A DNA stretch of 64,000 nt from Planococcus citri (GCF_950023065.1 NC_088681.1:63522836-63586835), one strand, 5' to 3'. Positions 1 to 12,799 are shown, numbered from the stretch's first letter. The notes: a model not told the origin generated them from the letters alone. Made by a program: numbers and translations.

Positions 1-2011
1 TGAAACTTTTTTAAAAGCATAGAAGATCTGAGAAAACCAGTTTTTAACAAATGAAGATTTTAAACATAATTTCGTTCAAAACATAACGTTTGTTACGACT
101 TAACGTTTTGAACATGATTTGATCCAAAAATCCAAAATTGAAGGTTAGAAATTTGGAAAAGCGCATACATGAATATTGAATTTTTAGCTTTCAAAAGCGG
201 TGGTTGTAATAATTCTCAATTCAGTTTCACCCCAAATTCAAAAAATGAGCTTCTCCTCTCCAGAGCTCCAAACAAGAACATTTGTACTCGAAATCTCAAA
301 AAATTCAACATTGGAATTGAAATAAGGTTAGGTACAGATTTTTAAATATGCCTAATTCTGGTTTTGAAATACGTTTCGCTATAAAATAATAAATTATTAC
401 ATTTTTTTGGAATTTTCGTTCCCATTTTCCCTCATTTTCTGGGGTCTCAATTTTGATTTTGGGGGTCAAAATATAGGGTTTAAAATTTACATTCAGCACC
501 TTCAAAACCTCGTAATCCGATACTCGTGTAATTTTTTCGAGATGACCAGAAATTGTTTTCATTTTTTCCTCCTCTCTTTAAGGGACAATATTTTTCAAAA
601 GTACTCAAAAAAAATCAAAATTTCAGAAAATTCCATCTGAAAGTAGGTACCTACTCGGTATGTATATTTACCTACATATCCAATGAGGGAATTACCCATT
701 CAGAAATGTAATTCTACCACGTCATTTTTTTCTTAAGGGTTTGAATTTTCGAGTAATGAGACCATTTCCTCCAAAATCTCAATCTAGCACAATGATATGC
801 TCCCTTCCACAGCTCTTTTCGGGGTGAAAATTATTCTTCGAGGTTCACTTTTCTTTAATAATTAATTTCAGATTTTAAAAAATGAACATGTCATGGCGAT
901 AAACTGTTTCAAAATGAATTAAATACCGATTTTTCAAGATTTTTACCTTGAAAAAGTTCTCAGTGACATAAAATTCTACTCTTCAAAAAAAAAAAAAAAA
1001 AAAATATGGGGATCACGTGAATTTATTATTTGCAGATTTTTGTTTTTCAGGGTCAGTGAAATCGATACCCTACGATGCGATGACAAGATGATGTGTAAAA
1101 ATAATTACAATATTGATTTGAAATATTTTTGAAGAGAAGTTTGCCCCCTTCCTCCTCCCCGTTTCCCTTCCATTTTTTTCAAACCTTCATACTTGGAATT
1201 TTTTAGTGAAAAAAAATCCTTGAATTGTGCGAATTTCTATTATTTTTAAATTTTTTTGGGCAAATGAACTTTTTCAAATGGGCTTCAATAAAGTAAGGTC
1301 TGAATCATTTACAATTTTCACCTCACACATTTTCAGGTTTCAAGTCAAAAAAGTTAACGAGATCACAATTTACTCGTGAATGAATTTTTTTCTATTTTGG
1401 CTTCAATTTTGGAGACCTCAGCCCTGCTCCTTAAGGCTGCATCGAATCCAAAAAGTTAATAATACCAGAATTACCATATTACCTAATGATGATTTTTACG
1501 GGGAGGGGGGGGGGGGGGTTCGGCCTCAATTTTGAAGTTTCACCCCCTTCCCCCTCTTCGACATTCCATATAATGTAGATTGATGAAAACCATTGTAATG
1601 AAGCTGGTATAAGTTTGTGGAGTAAAAGAACGACAAATTTTCAGGGTCTCATTTATTTTCCAGTCAAATTAAACCAATGAGGTGTTTTTAAGCAAAATTT
1701 GTTGCAATTCTAATGTCATGAAAATTGATGAAATTTCCCGTAAATTTTTTAAAAAATTGCTGGAATTGTCCAAATTATTGACAAAATATCCTGAACAGTA
1801 GAAGAACTGTTTATTATGGATAAAAGATTGGAAACAAAGAATGAAACTTTCAATGTTTGTTTTCCCACTTCCCTCTTCTCAAAAGCAATGTAAAAACTGG
1901 CATTTCTGATTCACAATGATGGCATCGAGCTTTAATGCAAAGTATTTTGATCAACGAAGTTGATCTTCGTGAATGGCTCAGTTCCTAAAAAAGATCAAAT
2001 TTTTATTGCAG
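1..2011. other. No gene recognised; probably intron upstream of an odorant receptor last exon
   Basis: No exon-like reading frame with family similarity was found on either strand. The stretch is AT-rich with A-runs near 985-1004 and a G-run near 1502-1519. Because the first recognisable receptor exon (2012) begins in phase 0 with an acceptor, earlier exons of that gene must lie further left, so part of this DNA is probably its intron. Confidence 0.4.
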
Positions 2012-2224
2012 AATGAAAACTGCATGGAGTACTTTTACGATATACCCTGGTACTTGGATTTCATCAAGATTCGTAAATTGTTATCGATGATGCTATTACA
2101 AAGTCAACGAATGATCGAGATCAAACCTTTCAAAATGTACACGATGAATTTGATCTTGTTTTCGAAATCATTGAAAGTGATATATTCGTTATTGAATTTT
2201 TTACTCTTAGTTCAACGCGAGTAA
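2012..2224 (+). CDS. Odorant receptor (7tm_6), last exon only
   Basis: This is the C-terminal exon of an insect odorant receptor, a ligand-gated cation channel subunit that works with Orco in the olfactory neuron membrane. The acceptor is a T-rich tract ending TTGCAG at 2006-2011, and the exon reads in phase 0 for 70 codons to TAA at 2222-2224. The layout matches the last exons of the two receptors downstream: an acidic/aromatic start (EYFYDIPWY), a basic stretch (IKIRKLL), a Q..MIEIKPFKMY motif and a hydrophobic final helix (VIYSLLNFLLL). The GMY seen in the other two copies is KMY here. The earlier exons are not visible in the window and presumably lie to its left. An open frame also reads in from 1973, but that part is intronic by comparison with the paralogs. 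Confidence 0.8.
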   Translation, partial: NENCMEYFYDIPWYLDFIKIRKLLSMMLLQSQRMIEIKPFKMYTMNLILFSKSLKVIYSLLNFLLLVQRE

Positions 2225-2846
2225 ATTTAATTACCATTTATTACGAGTAACTAGTCTGTATAAAGTGTTATAATTAGAAACACGATAATAATGACATTTA
2301 AAAACGAAAAAAAATCGAAAGGTTGTATTTTTTTATTACCCCCCCCCCCCCCACATAAATCAATTAGTGTGACCTGGAGAGCTGACACAAAAAATTAAAT
2401 TCACTCAAAAAATGGTACCTATATTACAATTGAACTTCTTGATGGAGGAAAAGTGTGAAAAGGGGTTGAGGACACCTCTCACACTCACAGGCATATTAAT
2501 TAAGAATACCTTCGAAACCGTTACTCGATTTTTTTCCAAGTTGAAAAGTTTTAATTGGACAGCTTAGCTACGTTTAAGACAGACCTATCATTTGCTTTTC
2601 GAAGAAAATTACCAAAGTGTGATGTTTTCTTGGCATTTTAAAAACAATACACTAATTTATGTTGCTAATTAGATACTTGCGAAGTTTTTCAACTTCTCGT
2701 AGCACCTTAGAGAAGTCTAAATTGACACATCCAATTATCTAAAAAACTATTTGACACTTTGAAAATAGTCTGACCTGTGACCATTTAACATAAGGACTAA
2801 GGAACGTACCAATCGGTCATTTCTATGGATCATTCGATAAACATAC
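2225..2846. other. Intergenic spacer between two odorant receptor genes
   Basis: About 620 bases separate the stop of the first receptor from the start codon of the next. I see a C-run at 2339-2352 and otherwise AT-rich sequence; no canonical AATAAA was found close to the stop and no clear TATA box before 2847. Confidence 0.5.
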
Positions 2847-5800
2847 ATGTATAGAAAAGTCGCCTCCATGCAGGCGACTAAAATGTCGCTAATTCGTAAA
2901 ATACTCGAGGGTAAAATCGTGGATTTATTCTTATTCTTATTTCTGCTCTCCGGCGGTATCATCGAGAACGAAAAATACCGAAAATTGGAATCGCTGTACT
3001 CGGTCTTCATCACCTCGGTGACCTGTATCGAAATGCTAGGATGCTCGGTCGGGTTCACGAATGCGGGCGAATTGGCCCATCGAGTCGAAATCCTAATCCA
3101 GGTATCGGCTCACGTCTATTTCTTATCATTGCACTGGATCGTAAAAGCTCACAAGAAATCACTGCTGATTTGCGTCAAACATCTACGAGGAGATGCTCAC
3201 GATATGGGCGAACAGGCTGCTCAGCTGACCGAGGTGCTATTTCGTAAAATTCTCGTCGTCGTGCTGTCTATTTTCATCCTGTTCCTGAGTCTGATCGCGT
3301 TCACTTCGATTTTCATACCTTTAGTGACGGATTTCGATTTCAAAGATAAGTATATCTACGTGATGCCTTTCTGGTTCACGTGCACCGATTCTGGCGAGAG
3401 TTATTTTCCCATCGAACGACTTTGCTGGACTATCGACAGTTATTTCAAGTATTTCGCGATGAATTCGTTGGAAATCGCGTTGTTCTCGGTCGAGGCTTTC
3501 GTGTATATTACCACGTTTATATTTTATACCTGCGTGCAAGCTCATACTGTGGCTCATATGAGGATAATTACTGCGAAAATCGAGCATATGCGGAGGGAAA
3601 TGGTCAAGTATGAAGAAATCGCCTCGTACGATAGGTCGGTTGGTGCAGGCAAGATGTGGAGGGATGGAGTTGTGTGTCGAGAGTTTCTGGAGATGGTCAA
3701 GTATCATCAGTTTATATTCAAGTAAGATGTGGAAGTTGATGGTTGAATGTGATTTGAAAGTTGCTGATTTTGTTTTTCGAATGAAACAACTTGAGTAGTA
3801 TCGTTGATGCAACTAAATTAATTGATGGCTCTCGGTGATCCGGACAAAAAATCTAACCGGATGTGAAAAACAAAGATTTGTTCCAGATTTTGATACCAAT
3901 ATTAGATTTTTCGAAAATTTCCAGTCTGTACTTATTCTTTGGAGCCCATTTTGGCGGTTGAGGTCGAATGGTTTCCAAAAATGAATTCTGAGACACACTT
4001 GAAAATACAGATTTCAATACCCAAAACCCATGTATTTTATAGAAATTTTCAATTTTTTACCTCCTCTTTAATCTGAAGTCTAATTTGGGATCTGGGGTGA
4101 AATACTTACTTTATAAAAATAAATTTTGGGGCGTTAAAACCTCAAATTTTGATACTGGGTCATTCAAGAAAGACTGTACGATTTCAAACGCGCGTTATAA
4201 AACAACAGTGCATTTTAGCGCCGATCTTTTGGCAGCACTGAATTCCTTGAAGAATTTCATTTTTAAAACACTCCTCACAAAGTCAGTTTGGTATAAACGT
4301 TCGGCTGCCAGAACGATTTTTGTGAAAAAGTACATTTTTACACAACAGCTGATTTTTATCATGTCACAACTTTTCAAAATCGAAAGCTTGGGTACTGGGC
4401 AAGAAAGTTTTATGAAAAAGTTCAACTGTCCGCGTGGAAAGAAATCAGAGAGACCCACAATAAACACCCTCTCCATAAAATTCAACAAAAAATGAATTTT
4501 GGTGACGTGCTCAATAATCAGTTCAGTGCAGTAAAGTTGAACTGAAAAAAAAACGTGCACAACTTGCTTGATTTGAAATTCGTGATAAAACAAGAGGAAT
4601 ATCGGCGATGTTCTGCGCAGCACAGCATTCTATGAAGAAATACATTTCCAAAAAACTCCCCAATCTGACTTTGTGAGGAGTGTTTTAAAAATGAAATTCT
4701 TCAAGGAATTCAGCGCTGCCAAGTGATCAGCGCTAAAATGTACTGTTGTTTTATAACGGGCGTTTGAAGTTGTACAGTCTTTTTTGAATGACCCTGTACA
4801 AAATGTGATATTTTTTTAAAACATTTTCAGTCAATACCTCCCAAAAGGAGCCCATTTTGGGGGTTTTGGTGAAATGGTCTCTAAAAATGAATTCTGAAAC
4901 GCCTTAAAAAAACACATTTTGAAACTATCGTATTTTGTTGAAAATTTTCAAATCTTATACCTCCTTCCTGAAGCCCAATTTGGAGTTTGGAGTTAAATTG
5001 TCTTGAAAAGTAAATTTTGCAACTTTTGGAAACCCAGATTTTGATATCCTTATGATATTTTGTTGAAAATTTTTAAATCTTATACCTCCTCCCTGTAGCC
5101 TAATTTGGGGTTTGGGCCCAAATTGCCTTAATAAGTGAATTTCGCAACTTTGAAAGCCCAAATTTTGATACCCATGTTACATGTCTTGAAAATTTTCGTT
5201 CTTCACTTCATTTTTGGAGCTCTTTTTGAGATTTGGAGTCATTGATGGTCTTCAAAAATGAATTCTGCGCTCTTAAAAATCCAGATTTTGATACTGATAC
5301 CTATGGTACTTTTTTGAAAATTTTCATATTTTTTATCTCTATTCTGAAGCCCAATTTTGGGTTAGAAGTCCAAAGGTATTCAAAAAAAAAAAAAATATGC
5401 CTCCTTAAAAATCCGAATTTTGATACCAATGTTGAAATTTATTGAAAACTTCAATTATGAACTTCTCTTTAGAGCTCCTTTTGAAGTTTTGGGGGTAAAT
5501 GATCTTCAAAAATGAATTCTATGCCCTCAAAACTCAAATTTTGATACCAATATTGCAAATTTTTCACCTCCTCTTTGAAGTTTTTTTTGTGTGAATTTTG
5601 GGTTGAATGGTCTCCAAAAATGAATTCTGTGCCCCTTTAGCCCACAGATTTTAATACCCATAATCCATATTGTATTTTTTCGAAAATTTCTAAATTTTGT
5701 ACTCAAGTCCTCTTTGGAGCTTAATTTGGAGTTTGACTCAAATGGTCTTAAAGAAAGAATTATGCGCCCTTAAAAATCCAAATTTTGATACCAATGTTGA

Positions 5801-8800
5801 ATTTTATGAAAAACTGCAATTTGAACTTCTGTTTGGAGCTACTTTTGAGGTTTTGAGGGCAAATGGTCTTCAAAAATGAATTCTACGCCCTTAAAAATTT
5901 AGATTTTAATACCTGTCTATATTGTATGAACTTCTTCGAAAATTCTCAAATTTTGTACCTCCCCTGTGGAGCCAAATTTGGGGTTTAGAGTCAAATTGTC
6001 TTCAAAAGTGAATTCTGCTAATTGAGAACCTCACATTTTAATACTTATGTTCAATTTTTTTTTAACATTCCCAGGCTATGGGTCCTTTTTGAAGATTATT
6101 TGGGACCAGTTTGTGGTGTAGCGGGGCCAAAATTTTTGTACCTTTGAAAACTACAAATGTTATTTTAATATCCATGTTGATTTTTTTCAATTTTCAATTT
6201 TGTACCTCATCTTTGGAGCTCCATTTGATTTTTAAGGTTGAAATAATGGTCTCCAAAAATGAGTTCTGTGTCCCTTCAAGTCACAGATTTGAATACCCAT
6301 ATTGTATTTTTTCGAAAATTTCCAAATTTTGTACTCCCCTTCTGTGGCTCAATTTGGAGTTTGGGGTCAAACGGTCTTAAAAAGTGAATTCAGTTATGTA
6401 CTTTGAAAGCCCAAATTTTGGTACCCACGTTATATGTTTTGAAAATTTTCATTCTTCACCTTTTTTTTGGAGCTCTTTTTGAGATTTGGAGTCATTAATG
6501 GTCTTTAAAAATGAATTATGTGCCCCTTAAAAATCCAAATTTTCATACCAATGTTGAACTTTATTGAAAACTTCTACTTTGAATTTCTCTCAAGAGATCT
6601 CCTTTTGAGGTTTTGGGGACAAATGGTCTTTAAAAATGAATTCTAAGCCCTTAAAACTCAATTTTAATACCAATGTTGTATATATATATATTTTTAATTT
6701 TCAAATTTTGTACCTTCTCTTTGAAGAATTTTTTGAAGTTTTGGTATCCAAGAATGAATTCTGTGTCCCTCTAAACCACAGATTTGTATACCTACCCGTA
6801 TTGTATTTTTTCTAAAGTTTACTAATTTTGTACCTTCTCTCTGGAGCTGTATTTGGGGTTTAAGTCAAATGGTTTTCAAAAAAGAATTAAACGCTGTTAA
6901 AAATCCAAATGTTGATACCGGATACCGATGTTGAGTTTTACAAAAAACTGCAATTTTGAACTCCTCTATGGGGCTCTTTTTGAGGTTTCGGGAGCAAATG
7001 GTCCTCAAAAATGAATTGTACACTCGTAAAACCTCAGATTATGATACATATATTGTACTTTTTTGAAAATTCTCAAATTTTGTACTTCCTCTCTTGAGCC
7101 ACATTTGGGATTTGGGTCAAATTGTCTTCAAAAGTTAAATCTGCAAATTGAGAACCTCACATTTTGAGTTTGATTTTTTGAATATTCCCATTCTGTGCTT
7201 CCTCTTCGCAGCTCTTGTGCCTTTAAAATCAAATATTAATAGCTACGTTGATTTTTTTTAAAATTTTCATTTTCGTTCCTCATCTTTGGAGCTCCATATG
7301 ATTTTCGAGGTTGAAATGGTCTCCAAAAATGAGTTCTATGCTCCTCCAACTCACAGAATTGAATACCCATATTGTACATTTCTCTCGAAAATTTCCAAAT
7401 TTTGTGCCCCTTTTCTGAATCTTAATTTGGAATGGGGGAAAGGGGTCAAATAATCATCATGCACTCTTAAAAATCTGAACTTTGATAAAAATGTTGAATT
7501 TTATAAACTCCAATTTTCAACTCTTCTCTTCGGAGCTCTTTTTGAGGGTTTGGGGGGGGGATGGTCTTCAAAACTGAATTATATGCACATAAAACTCAGA
7601 TTTCAATATGTATTAATAATATTGTATTTAATTTTTTTTGAAAATGTTCAAATTTTGTACTTTCTCTTTGGAGCTTTTTTTTTGAGATTTTGACATCAAA
7701 TAGTCTCCAAAAATGAATTTTGCTTTCCTTAAAGCTGGATTTTGAGATGAAATGATAAAAATACTTAAAACAAGGTGAATAAATTGGGAAATTACACAAA
7801 GTACATTATATTAAAAATGAATTGAAATAAAATAAAATAGCTATACCTTTGAAAATTAAATTCGATGAAATTGGATTGAATAAAATGAAATTTAAAAAAA
7901 ATAATAAAATCAAAAAAAAAATGAATGAAAATAGTGAAATAACGTGAATCAAATTGAAAATAGATCAATTTGAATTGAAAATAATTAGGTAAAACAGATA
8001 TCAAGTAAAAGAAAATTGAATAAGAAATGAATTACTCGAAGTCTTGAACTAATTTCAAAACGAATTAAAATAATATAATGAACTAAAAATGATCAAAATT
8101 GGATTGAACTAAAAATTAACTGGGATAAGTTGAATTAGCCACAAAGAAAATATGTTTTCAATTCGATTTCAATTTACATACCTAAGTAATTCTATTCAGA
8201 TTTATCCTTTTTTTTTTTTTTTTTTTTTTTAATAAAAAAGGGCATCAAGGGAAGAGGGATTTGGAGGTGCTAAGTCGAAAAAATAGTCCAATATAAATTT
8301 TGAATTTTTATCAAAATTAAAGTCATTTAGGTGTCCTTGAGTGGTAATAAAATTCCATTTTGAGCTTTTTAGAATTCTGAAGATGAAATTGAATCTTTGA
8401 TTTATTTTCTAGAAACCTTCGCGAACAGATTTTTTCCAAGTTCAACTGGTCTTGAAGTTGATTCTTAAGATCTGAGCACTTTTAGTTGAACCGACCGACT
8501 GTTATAGGTTCAAGGAATAGCAGGAGAAAATGCATGTCGAATGAATTGCATACTCAGTTCGCCGTAAATACCACGTCCGCTGTATTTACGGCAAACCGAG
8601 TATGCAATTCTATTAACACCATCGTATTGTCCTCAATATCATCGTCTCTTCGTGGTTTTTCTGTTTTATGTAAATTTCTTTTTTGATGGTTTCGTATTAA
8701 AATGTGTTGCATGCTCCAAGAAGTGATATCTAGTTCAGTTTCATTCGAAAAAAAAAAAATTTGAATTTTTGAATCACCCCATAAAAACAAAAAATGTTCA

Positions 8801-9695
8801 TTTTATTTCATTTTTTTAAACTTAGGGTTGAAGCTAATGTGATACCTTTCTTGTGTTGGATCGTATCTGCGTCTTTATCGGTGTTCTGCGCCATTTCAAC
8901 ATTTTCAGCTTTTATTGTAGTCACAGAGGCTAAATCGGAGGTACAGAAACAGATTACCTATTTAAAAATTGGAATATTATTAGCGAACGTATCGTTTAAT
9001 AGGGATTAATATTTGGATTAATTTCAATTTTTATTTTTGTTGCCAGAAACAAGGGGAGATGATGTTCAGAATGAAGATCGCATCTGTCATAGCAAATGCT
9101 GGTGTTATGTTCTTTCTGTATTGTCACGGAGCCGAAGTCACCATGCACGTGGTAAGAGTTCTTAAATCATTATTTTAGATTTTAATTCTCGAAAGATTTT
9201 TTTCTTTTTTTTGGGGGGGGGATTTCTGTATTGACCTCAAATTTAATGATGAATTTAAAAAAAATCCTTTGCGACTGATGGAATCAACTTTGAACACTTG
9301 CATTCAACAATTGATGCACTATTACCCCAAATTCCTTCGTTACGACTCATTTCGACTGGCAAACGACTTGATTTTTTTTTATTAATACATATATTTTTCT
9401 CAAATTCCATGTTTTCACCTTTTGTAAATACTACATTGATTCATTTTTTTTCTCTATACCTTTTGAACAGCACGAAGATATTCATGACGCTCTTTATGGC
9501 ACACCGTGGTATTCACAGTCGATACGATTCAAAAAGTTACTCATATCGTTCATGATTCAGATTCAAAAAGCGTTGCAAATATCAGCTTTCGGAATGTACA
9601 AGTTGAACTTGAATTTCTTCATGACGGTCTGTCGTACGATTTATTCCGCGTTGAATATGTTATTAATGGCGTTCACCGATATCAGAAGGATGTGA
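2847..9695 (+). CDS. Odorant receptor (7tm_6), complete four-exon gene, 439 aa
   Basis: Odorant-gated ion channel subunit of the insect 7tm_6 family. Exons: 2847-3721, 8826-8940, 9047-9151, 9471-9695, with phases 2, 0 and 0, the same phases as the downstream paralog. Seven hydrophobic segments are visible: roughly residues 48-68, 80-100, 134-160, 205-231, then one each in exons 2, 3 and 4. The last exon has the family C-terminal pattern TPWYSQSIRFKK, AFGMYKLNL and YSALNMLL, ending TGA. The first donor (AA|GTAAGA) and second acceptor (TTAG|G) restore a Lys codon. ATG 2847 is the first in frame; ATG 2883 (MSLIRKIL) would also give a sensible N-terminus. Exon 1 is richer in CpG than its surroundings, as expected of constrained coding sequence. 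The first intron is 5.1 kb and almost wholly repeat-derived. Ligand unknown. Confidence 0.85.
3850..7750. repeat. Degenerate tandem repeat, about 140-bp unit, in the receptor intron
   Basis: A unit of roughly 130-160 bases recurs some 20-25 times with heavy divergence. Each carries recognisable words in order: TTGGAGC(C/T), GGTCT(C/T)CAAAAATGAATTCTG, a short pyrimidine/CTTAAAA stretch, CAGATTTTGATACC, and TTGAAAATTTTCAAATTTTGTACCTCC. It fills most of the first intron of the 439-aa receptor. It has no coding potential beyond short chance frames. Divergence suggests an old satellite-like expansion. Confidence 0.8.
4155..4796. mobile_element. Foldback MITE with TA target duplication (Tc1/mariner-like)
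   Basis: Long inverted arms: the left starts C(T)GGGTCATTCAAG and continues through the GACTGTAC, TTATAAAACAACAGT and GAATTCCTTGAAGAA words; the right (about 4645-4796) is its reverse complement with few mismatches, ending GAATGACCCTG. It is flanked by TA at 4153-4154 and 4797-4798. No transposase is encoded. It sits inside the intronic tandem repeat and interrupts it, so it is younger than the array. Confidence 0.75.
7751..8825. other. Low-complexity end of the receptor first intron
   Basis: Low-complexity AT sequence built from TTGAATTGAAATAAAATG-like words (about 7800-8160), a T-run at 8210-8230, then more ordinary intron sequence up to the acceptor TTAG at 8822-8825. Nothing coding is visible. 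A short hairpin within it is listed separately. Confidence 0.5.
8543..8610. repeat. 68-bp hairpin in intron
   Basis: Two 29-base arms (GAATTGCATACTC...GTAAATAC and its reverse complement, two mismatches) surround a 10-base loop. It would form a strong stem-loop in the receptor pre-mRNA about 220 bases before exon 2. It could be a very small inverted-repeat element; no clear target duplication is seen. Confidence 0.7.
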
Positions 9696-9936
9696 TGTGC
9701 GAAATTCTGACAATTTGGATCTTTTATCTCCTGTACTGGATGGATGTGCTATACCTACTGTTTTCACTAGTATTTAATACCTTTTGGGTTTTTTGCACCA
9801 TTTCTTAAGTTGAAAATATATGAAAATGTGTTCACCATTTCTAAAAATGGATAGGAAATCAGCTAACTTGACAATTGTACTGTAGGATGATAAATCGAAT
9901 ATTTAGTTAGTTAGTTGTTACGTTTTGTTGAGATGA

Positions 9937-9942
9937 AATAAA
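9937..9942 (+). promoter_or_regulatory. Polyadenylation signal AATAAA for the 439-aa odorant receptor
   Basis: A canonical AATAAA lies about 240 bases after the TGA at 9693-9695, in a plausible 3' UTR position before the next receptor gene. Assigned from position and consensus only. Confidence 0.5.
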
Positions 9943-10346
9943 GCTCTAGTTGTTTACGATTTGCAGCTGCAACATTCTTTCATATCTGATTGTTGGTTTC
10001 ATGGGTGTATTATTTTTATCCTTTTCGTTTTCCAAGTTCTCGATTTCAGTTTTTTTGCTCATTGAGAAATTTGGTTGAGTAGTTGTGTCAAAGGCATCTG
10101 AAAATCAATAGTGCCCAATTTTGAATGGAGAAACATCATTGAAAAAAAATACATTATTTTGGGGTCAAAATAACTGCTTGAAAGACAAGCGAGCTAAAAT
10201 GTGTCAATTTGGCATTATGATGCATTTTGAGCGGTTCTCACCAATTTTCTTTGTTTCAACTGAAAATCATTTCCCTGGTTTGGAAACCTTCTGTATTAGA
10301 AAGCAGTTTTTGAGTGACAGATTTGTATTATTCTATAAAAAAAAAA

Positions 10347-10508
10347 GTTTCAATATTTTATTAGCGAAGTAATTTTCTATAATAGGGTGGAATATACAAA
10401 GTTTTGCCAAATTAAAAAGCAGTTCGAGTGAAAGCTTCAATATTTTATTCGCGAGGTAATTTCTATACTTACTTAATAGGGTGGAATATACAAAGTTTTG
10501 CCAAATTG
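10347..10508. repeat. Two-copy direct repeat upstream of an odorant receptor
   Basis: Two adjacent copies, about 87 and 75 bases, share TTTCAATATTTTATT, AATAGGGTGGAATATACAAA and GTTTTGCCAAATT. They lie 250-400 bases upstream of the start codon of the 416-aa receptor. The second copy has a small insertion. Whether they have any promoter role cannot be told from sequence. Confidence 0.75.
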
Positions 10509-10755
10509 CATTAACCTATCACTGCTCACTTTACAACTCATTAGTAATTATTTGAATTACATGATTCAAGCTGTATAATTTGAATGATAGCCTGCTATAA
10601 TTTTCACTGATTTGAATCTTGTTGTTGGGCAATACTTTGATTATTCATTCTTTAGGTAGGTGAAAACTCTAGCTCTGCTGTTATTTTCATTAATAATGTG
10701 TTGTGCACTGTGTATCGCAATCGAGTTTATTCAACCATCATAAACATCAGCTATA

Positions 10756-12295
10756 ATGGACAAACGGCTAGCCCTGCTTGAAAACTTTACAAAATTTTTC
10801 CTTGCAACTACAGGAATTTCTCAGAGCCCTGAAGGTGAATTATGGGAACCAGTGTATTCATTATTTGTAACCTCAATTTATATTATCGAGGTAACTGGAA
10901 ATTATGTTGGGTACGTGTCGTTTGATTTAAATATTGAACAGATAATTGAAATGATATTCCGTCTTGTTGGCCATACCTACATGATATTAATCCATTGGTT
11001 CATCAAGTTGAATAAACAATCTGTTTTGAAAGTGACCACATCATTGTGTGGCTGGGATACGCCTCAATTCATAGGTGCTGAGGCCACCCTAATAACACAG
11101 AAATCTTTTAAATTGATAGGCACAGTTACTCTATCTATTTACTCTGCTACCATGTTGACATATATGTTGATGTCGATATTTGTCGGCATTGCGACCAATT
11201 TACAAGCAGAGGAAGTGTACATCTATCTTTTTCCATATTGGTACTCGTGCAAAAGTGATGCCATTTTGTGCTGGAATGTGGCTAGCTATTGGAGTTATTT
11301 ACTGAAGAATGGGTGCCAGTTCACATTGATGTTTGTGGAACAGTTGGCGTTGTTTAATTGTGTTACTCTGTTTGTTCTTCTGATTCTGTACTTTGAAGCG
11401 CACAAAGAAGTTTTGAAGAAAAGAACAAACGAGCTGAAGGAAAGAACTGATGGTGTTTTTGAATCATACTGGCATCAAGTTTGGAATAACAGAAGTGAAA
11501 GGGATCAGATTAAATCCAAGCATGGTGAAGTTTTCAACCAAGGGTTGATCCAGTTCATCAAGTATCACCAATTCCTTAGAAAGTACGTCTTTAATTTTTC
11601 TTGCTTTATGTGTTGTTCATTGTGAATGAAGATAACAATCGACTAATGACTAATGAGTGAATTTTTCATTTACAGAGTATTTGTGAATGCTAAGCCATTG
11701 CTTATTGGATTGCTGAGCCTAATATTGTGTTTCATCTGGTTGCTAATGTTGTTCACTGTTTGTTTCATTATGGTAGAGGTAAGTGTTCTTTTAACCTCTG
11801 ATGCTACTTTTTTGTTCCATTATGAAATGTTATGCTGACCTTGTTTTTTTTCTTCTTTCAATTCTTTATTAATTTTGTTTTCATTTTGTTTCCATTCTCA
11901 GGATAGTGGTAGTTTGATTTATAAGATAAAAGTGGGCAGCTTAGTCATTATGTCTGGTGTAGTTTTTTACTTAACGTGTTACCTTGGAGAATTAACAAGC
12001 AATTTGGTGAGTGATGCATTACTTAATCAATATTAAGCATATTTTGGAAGTCAATCAACTATACATATATTTTCAACAGAATAATTCATTTGCTGAGTTT
12101 CTATATGATACCTCTTGGTATGAGTTAACACCCAAATCAAGACAATTACTGGCAATTGAACTACTCCTACTGCAGAATTCATATCGCATCAAAGCCTTTG
12201 GAATGTATTTCATAAATATGGAAAGATTTGCATTCTCAATGAGGTCTATGTACACTGCTCTGAACATGTTGCTTATTTCATTTAGGAAAGCTTAA
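10756..12295 (+). CDS. Odorant receptor (7tm_6), complete four-exon gene, 416 aa
   Basis: Odorant-gated ion channel subunit of the olfactory neuron membrane. Exons: 10756-11582, 11676-11778, 11902-12006, 12080-12295, with consensus GT/AG borders and phases 2, 0, 0. Hydrophobic segments fall near residues 34-54, 64-84, 120-145, 186-212, 283-308, 322-340 and 388-410, giving the seven expected. The loop between segments 4 and 5 is long and charged, typical of the family's cytoplasmic side. Family C-terminal signatures are DTSWYEL, AFGMYFIN and YTALNMLL. It shares exon structure and motifs with the 439-aa gene upstream but is clearly diverged from it, so the duplication is not recent. The introns are short (73-123 bases), unlike the neighbour's. 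ATG 10756 is the first in-frame start. Ligand unknown. Confidence 0.9.
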
Positions 12296-12793
12296 TTTCA
12301 AGAATTTAAACTAGGTACTCAATGATATACTTTTAGCTGTAGATATCCTTAATTTGATGCCAGTTGGGAAAACTTTCACGAGATGTTCCCAGTATTCTTA
12401 CTTTAAGGAAATTATTTATTCATTGTAACTCTTCAATAGTTATGGAATGATGTGATCAATTATTAAAATAACCATGTTTATTTGACATTAGAATGTATAG
12501 TTTTCAGGAAGATTTCTTAAAATAGACAGTAGCTACAGTGTCAATTTGTCACTAGTTTTTAGATAGCATGTCAATCATGATGACATGAGACATACTTAAT
12601 TTACATACTTAATTATAGTTTTTGTGCTTTTAATACTGTTTTGTTTTGTTAAAAACTGGAAACCCATGGTTGATAAAACAAGCATAGGTACCCATGAATT
12701 TTTTGCAAGATGTTGCTCCAAAAAATTGTTACTTGTTAATTTGAATATTTTCTTTAGGATGGTTAAAATTTTGATCACAATATAATTAGCAGT
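12296..12793. other. Spacer between the receptor cluster and the Polinton-like element
   Basis: Receptor 3' flank; AT-rich, no gene or clear repeat seen. The last bases before 12794 lead into the target duplication of the neighbouring element. Confidence 0.5.
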
Positions 12794-12799
12794 CTTGCC

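Noticed and set aside
3321..3812. Minus-strand 163-codon frame opposite the receptor exon
   Set aside because: Shadow of the plus-strand odorant receptor exon; no family similarity.
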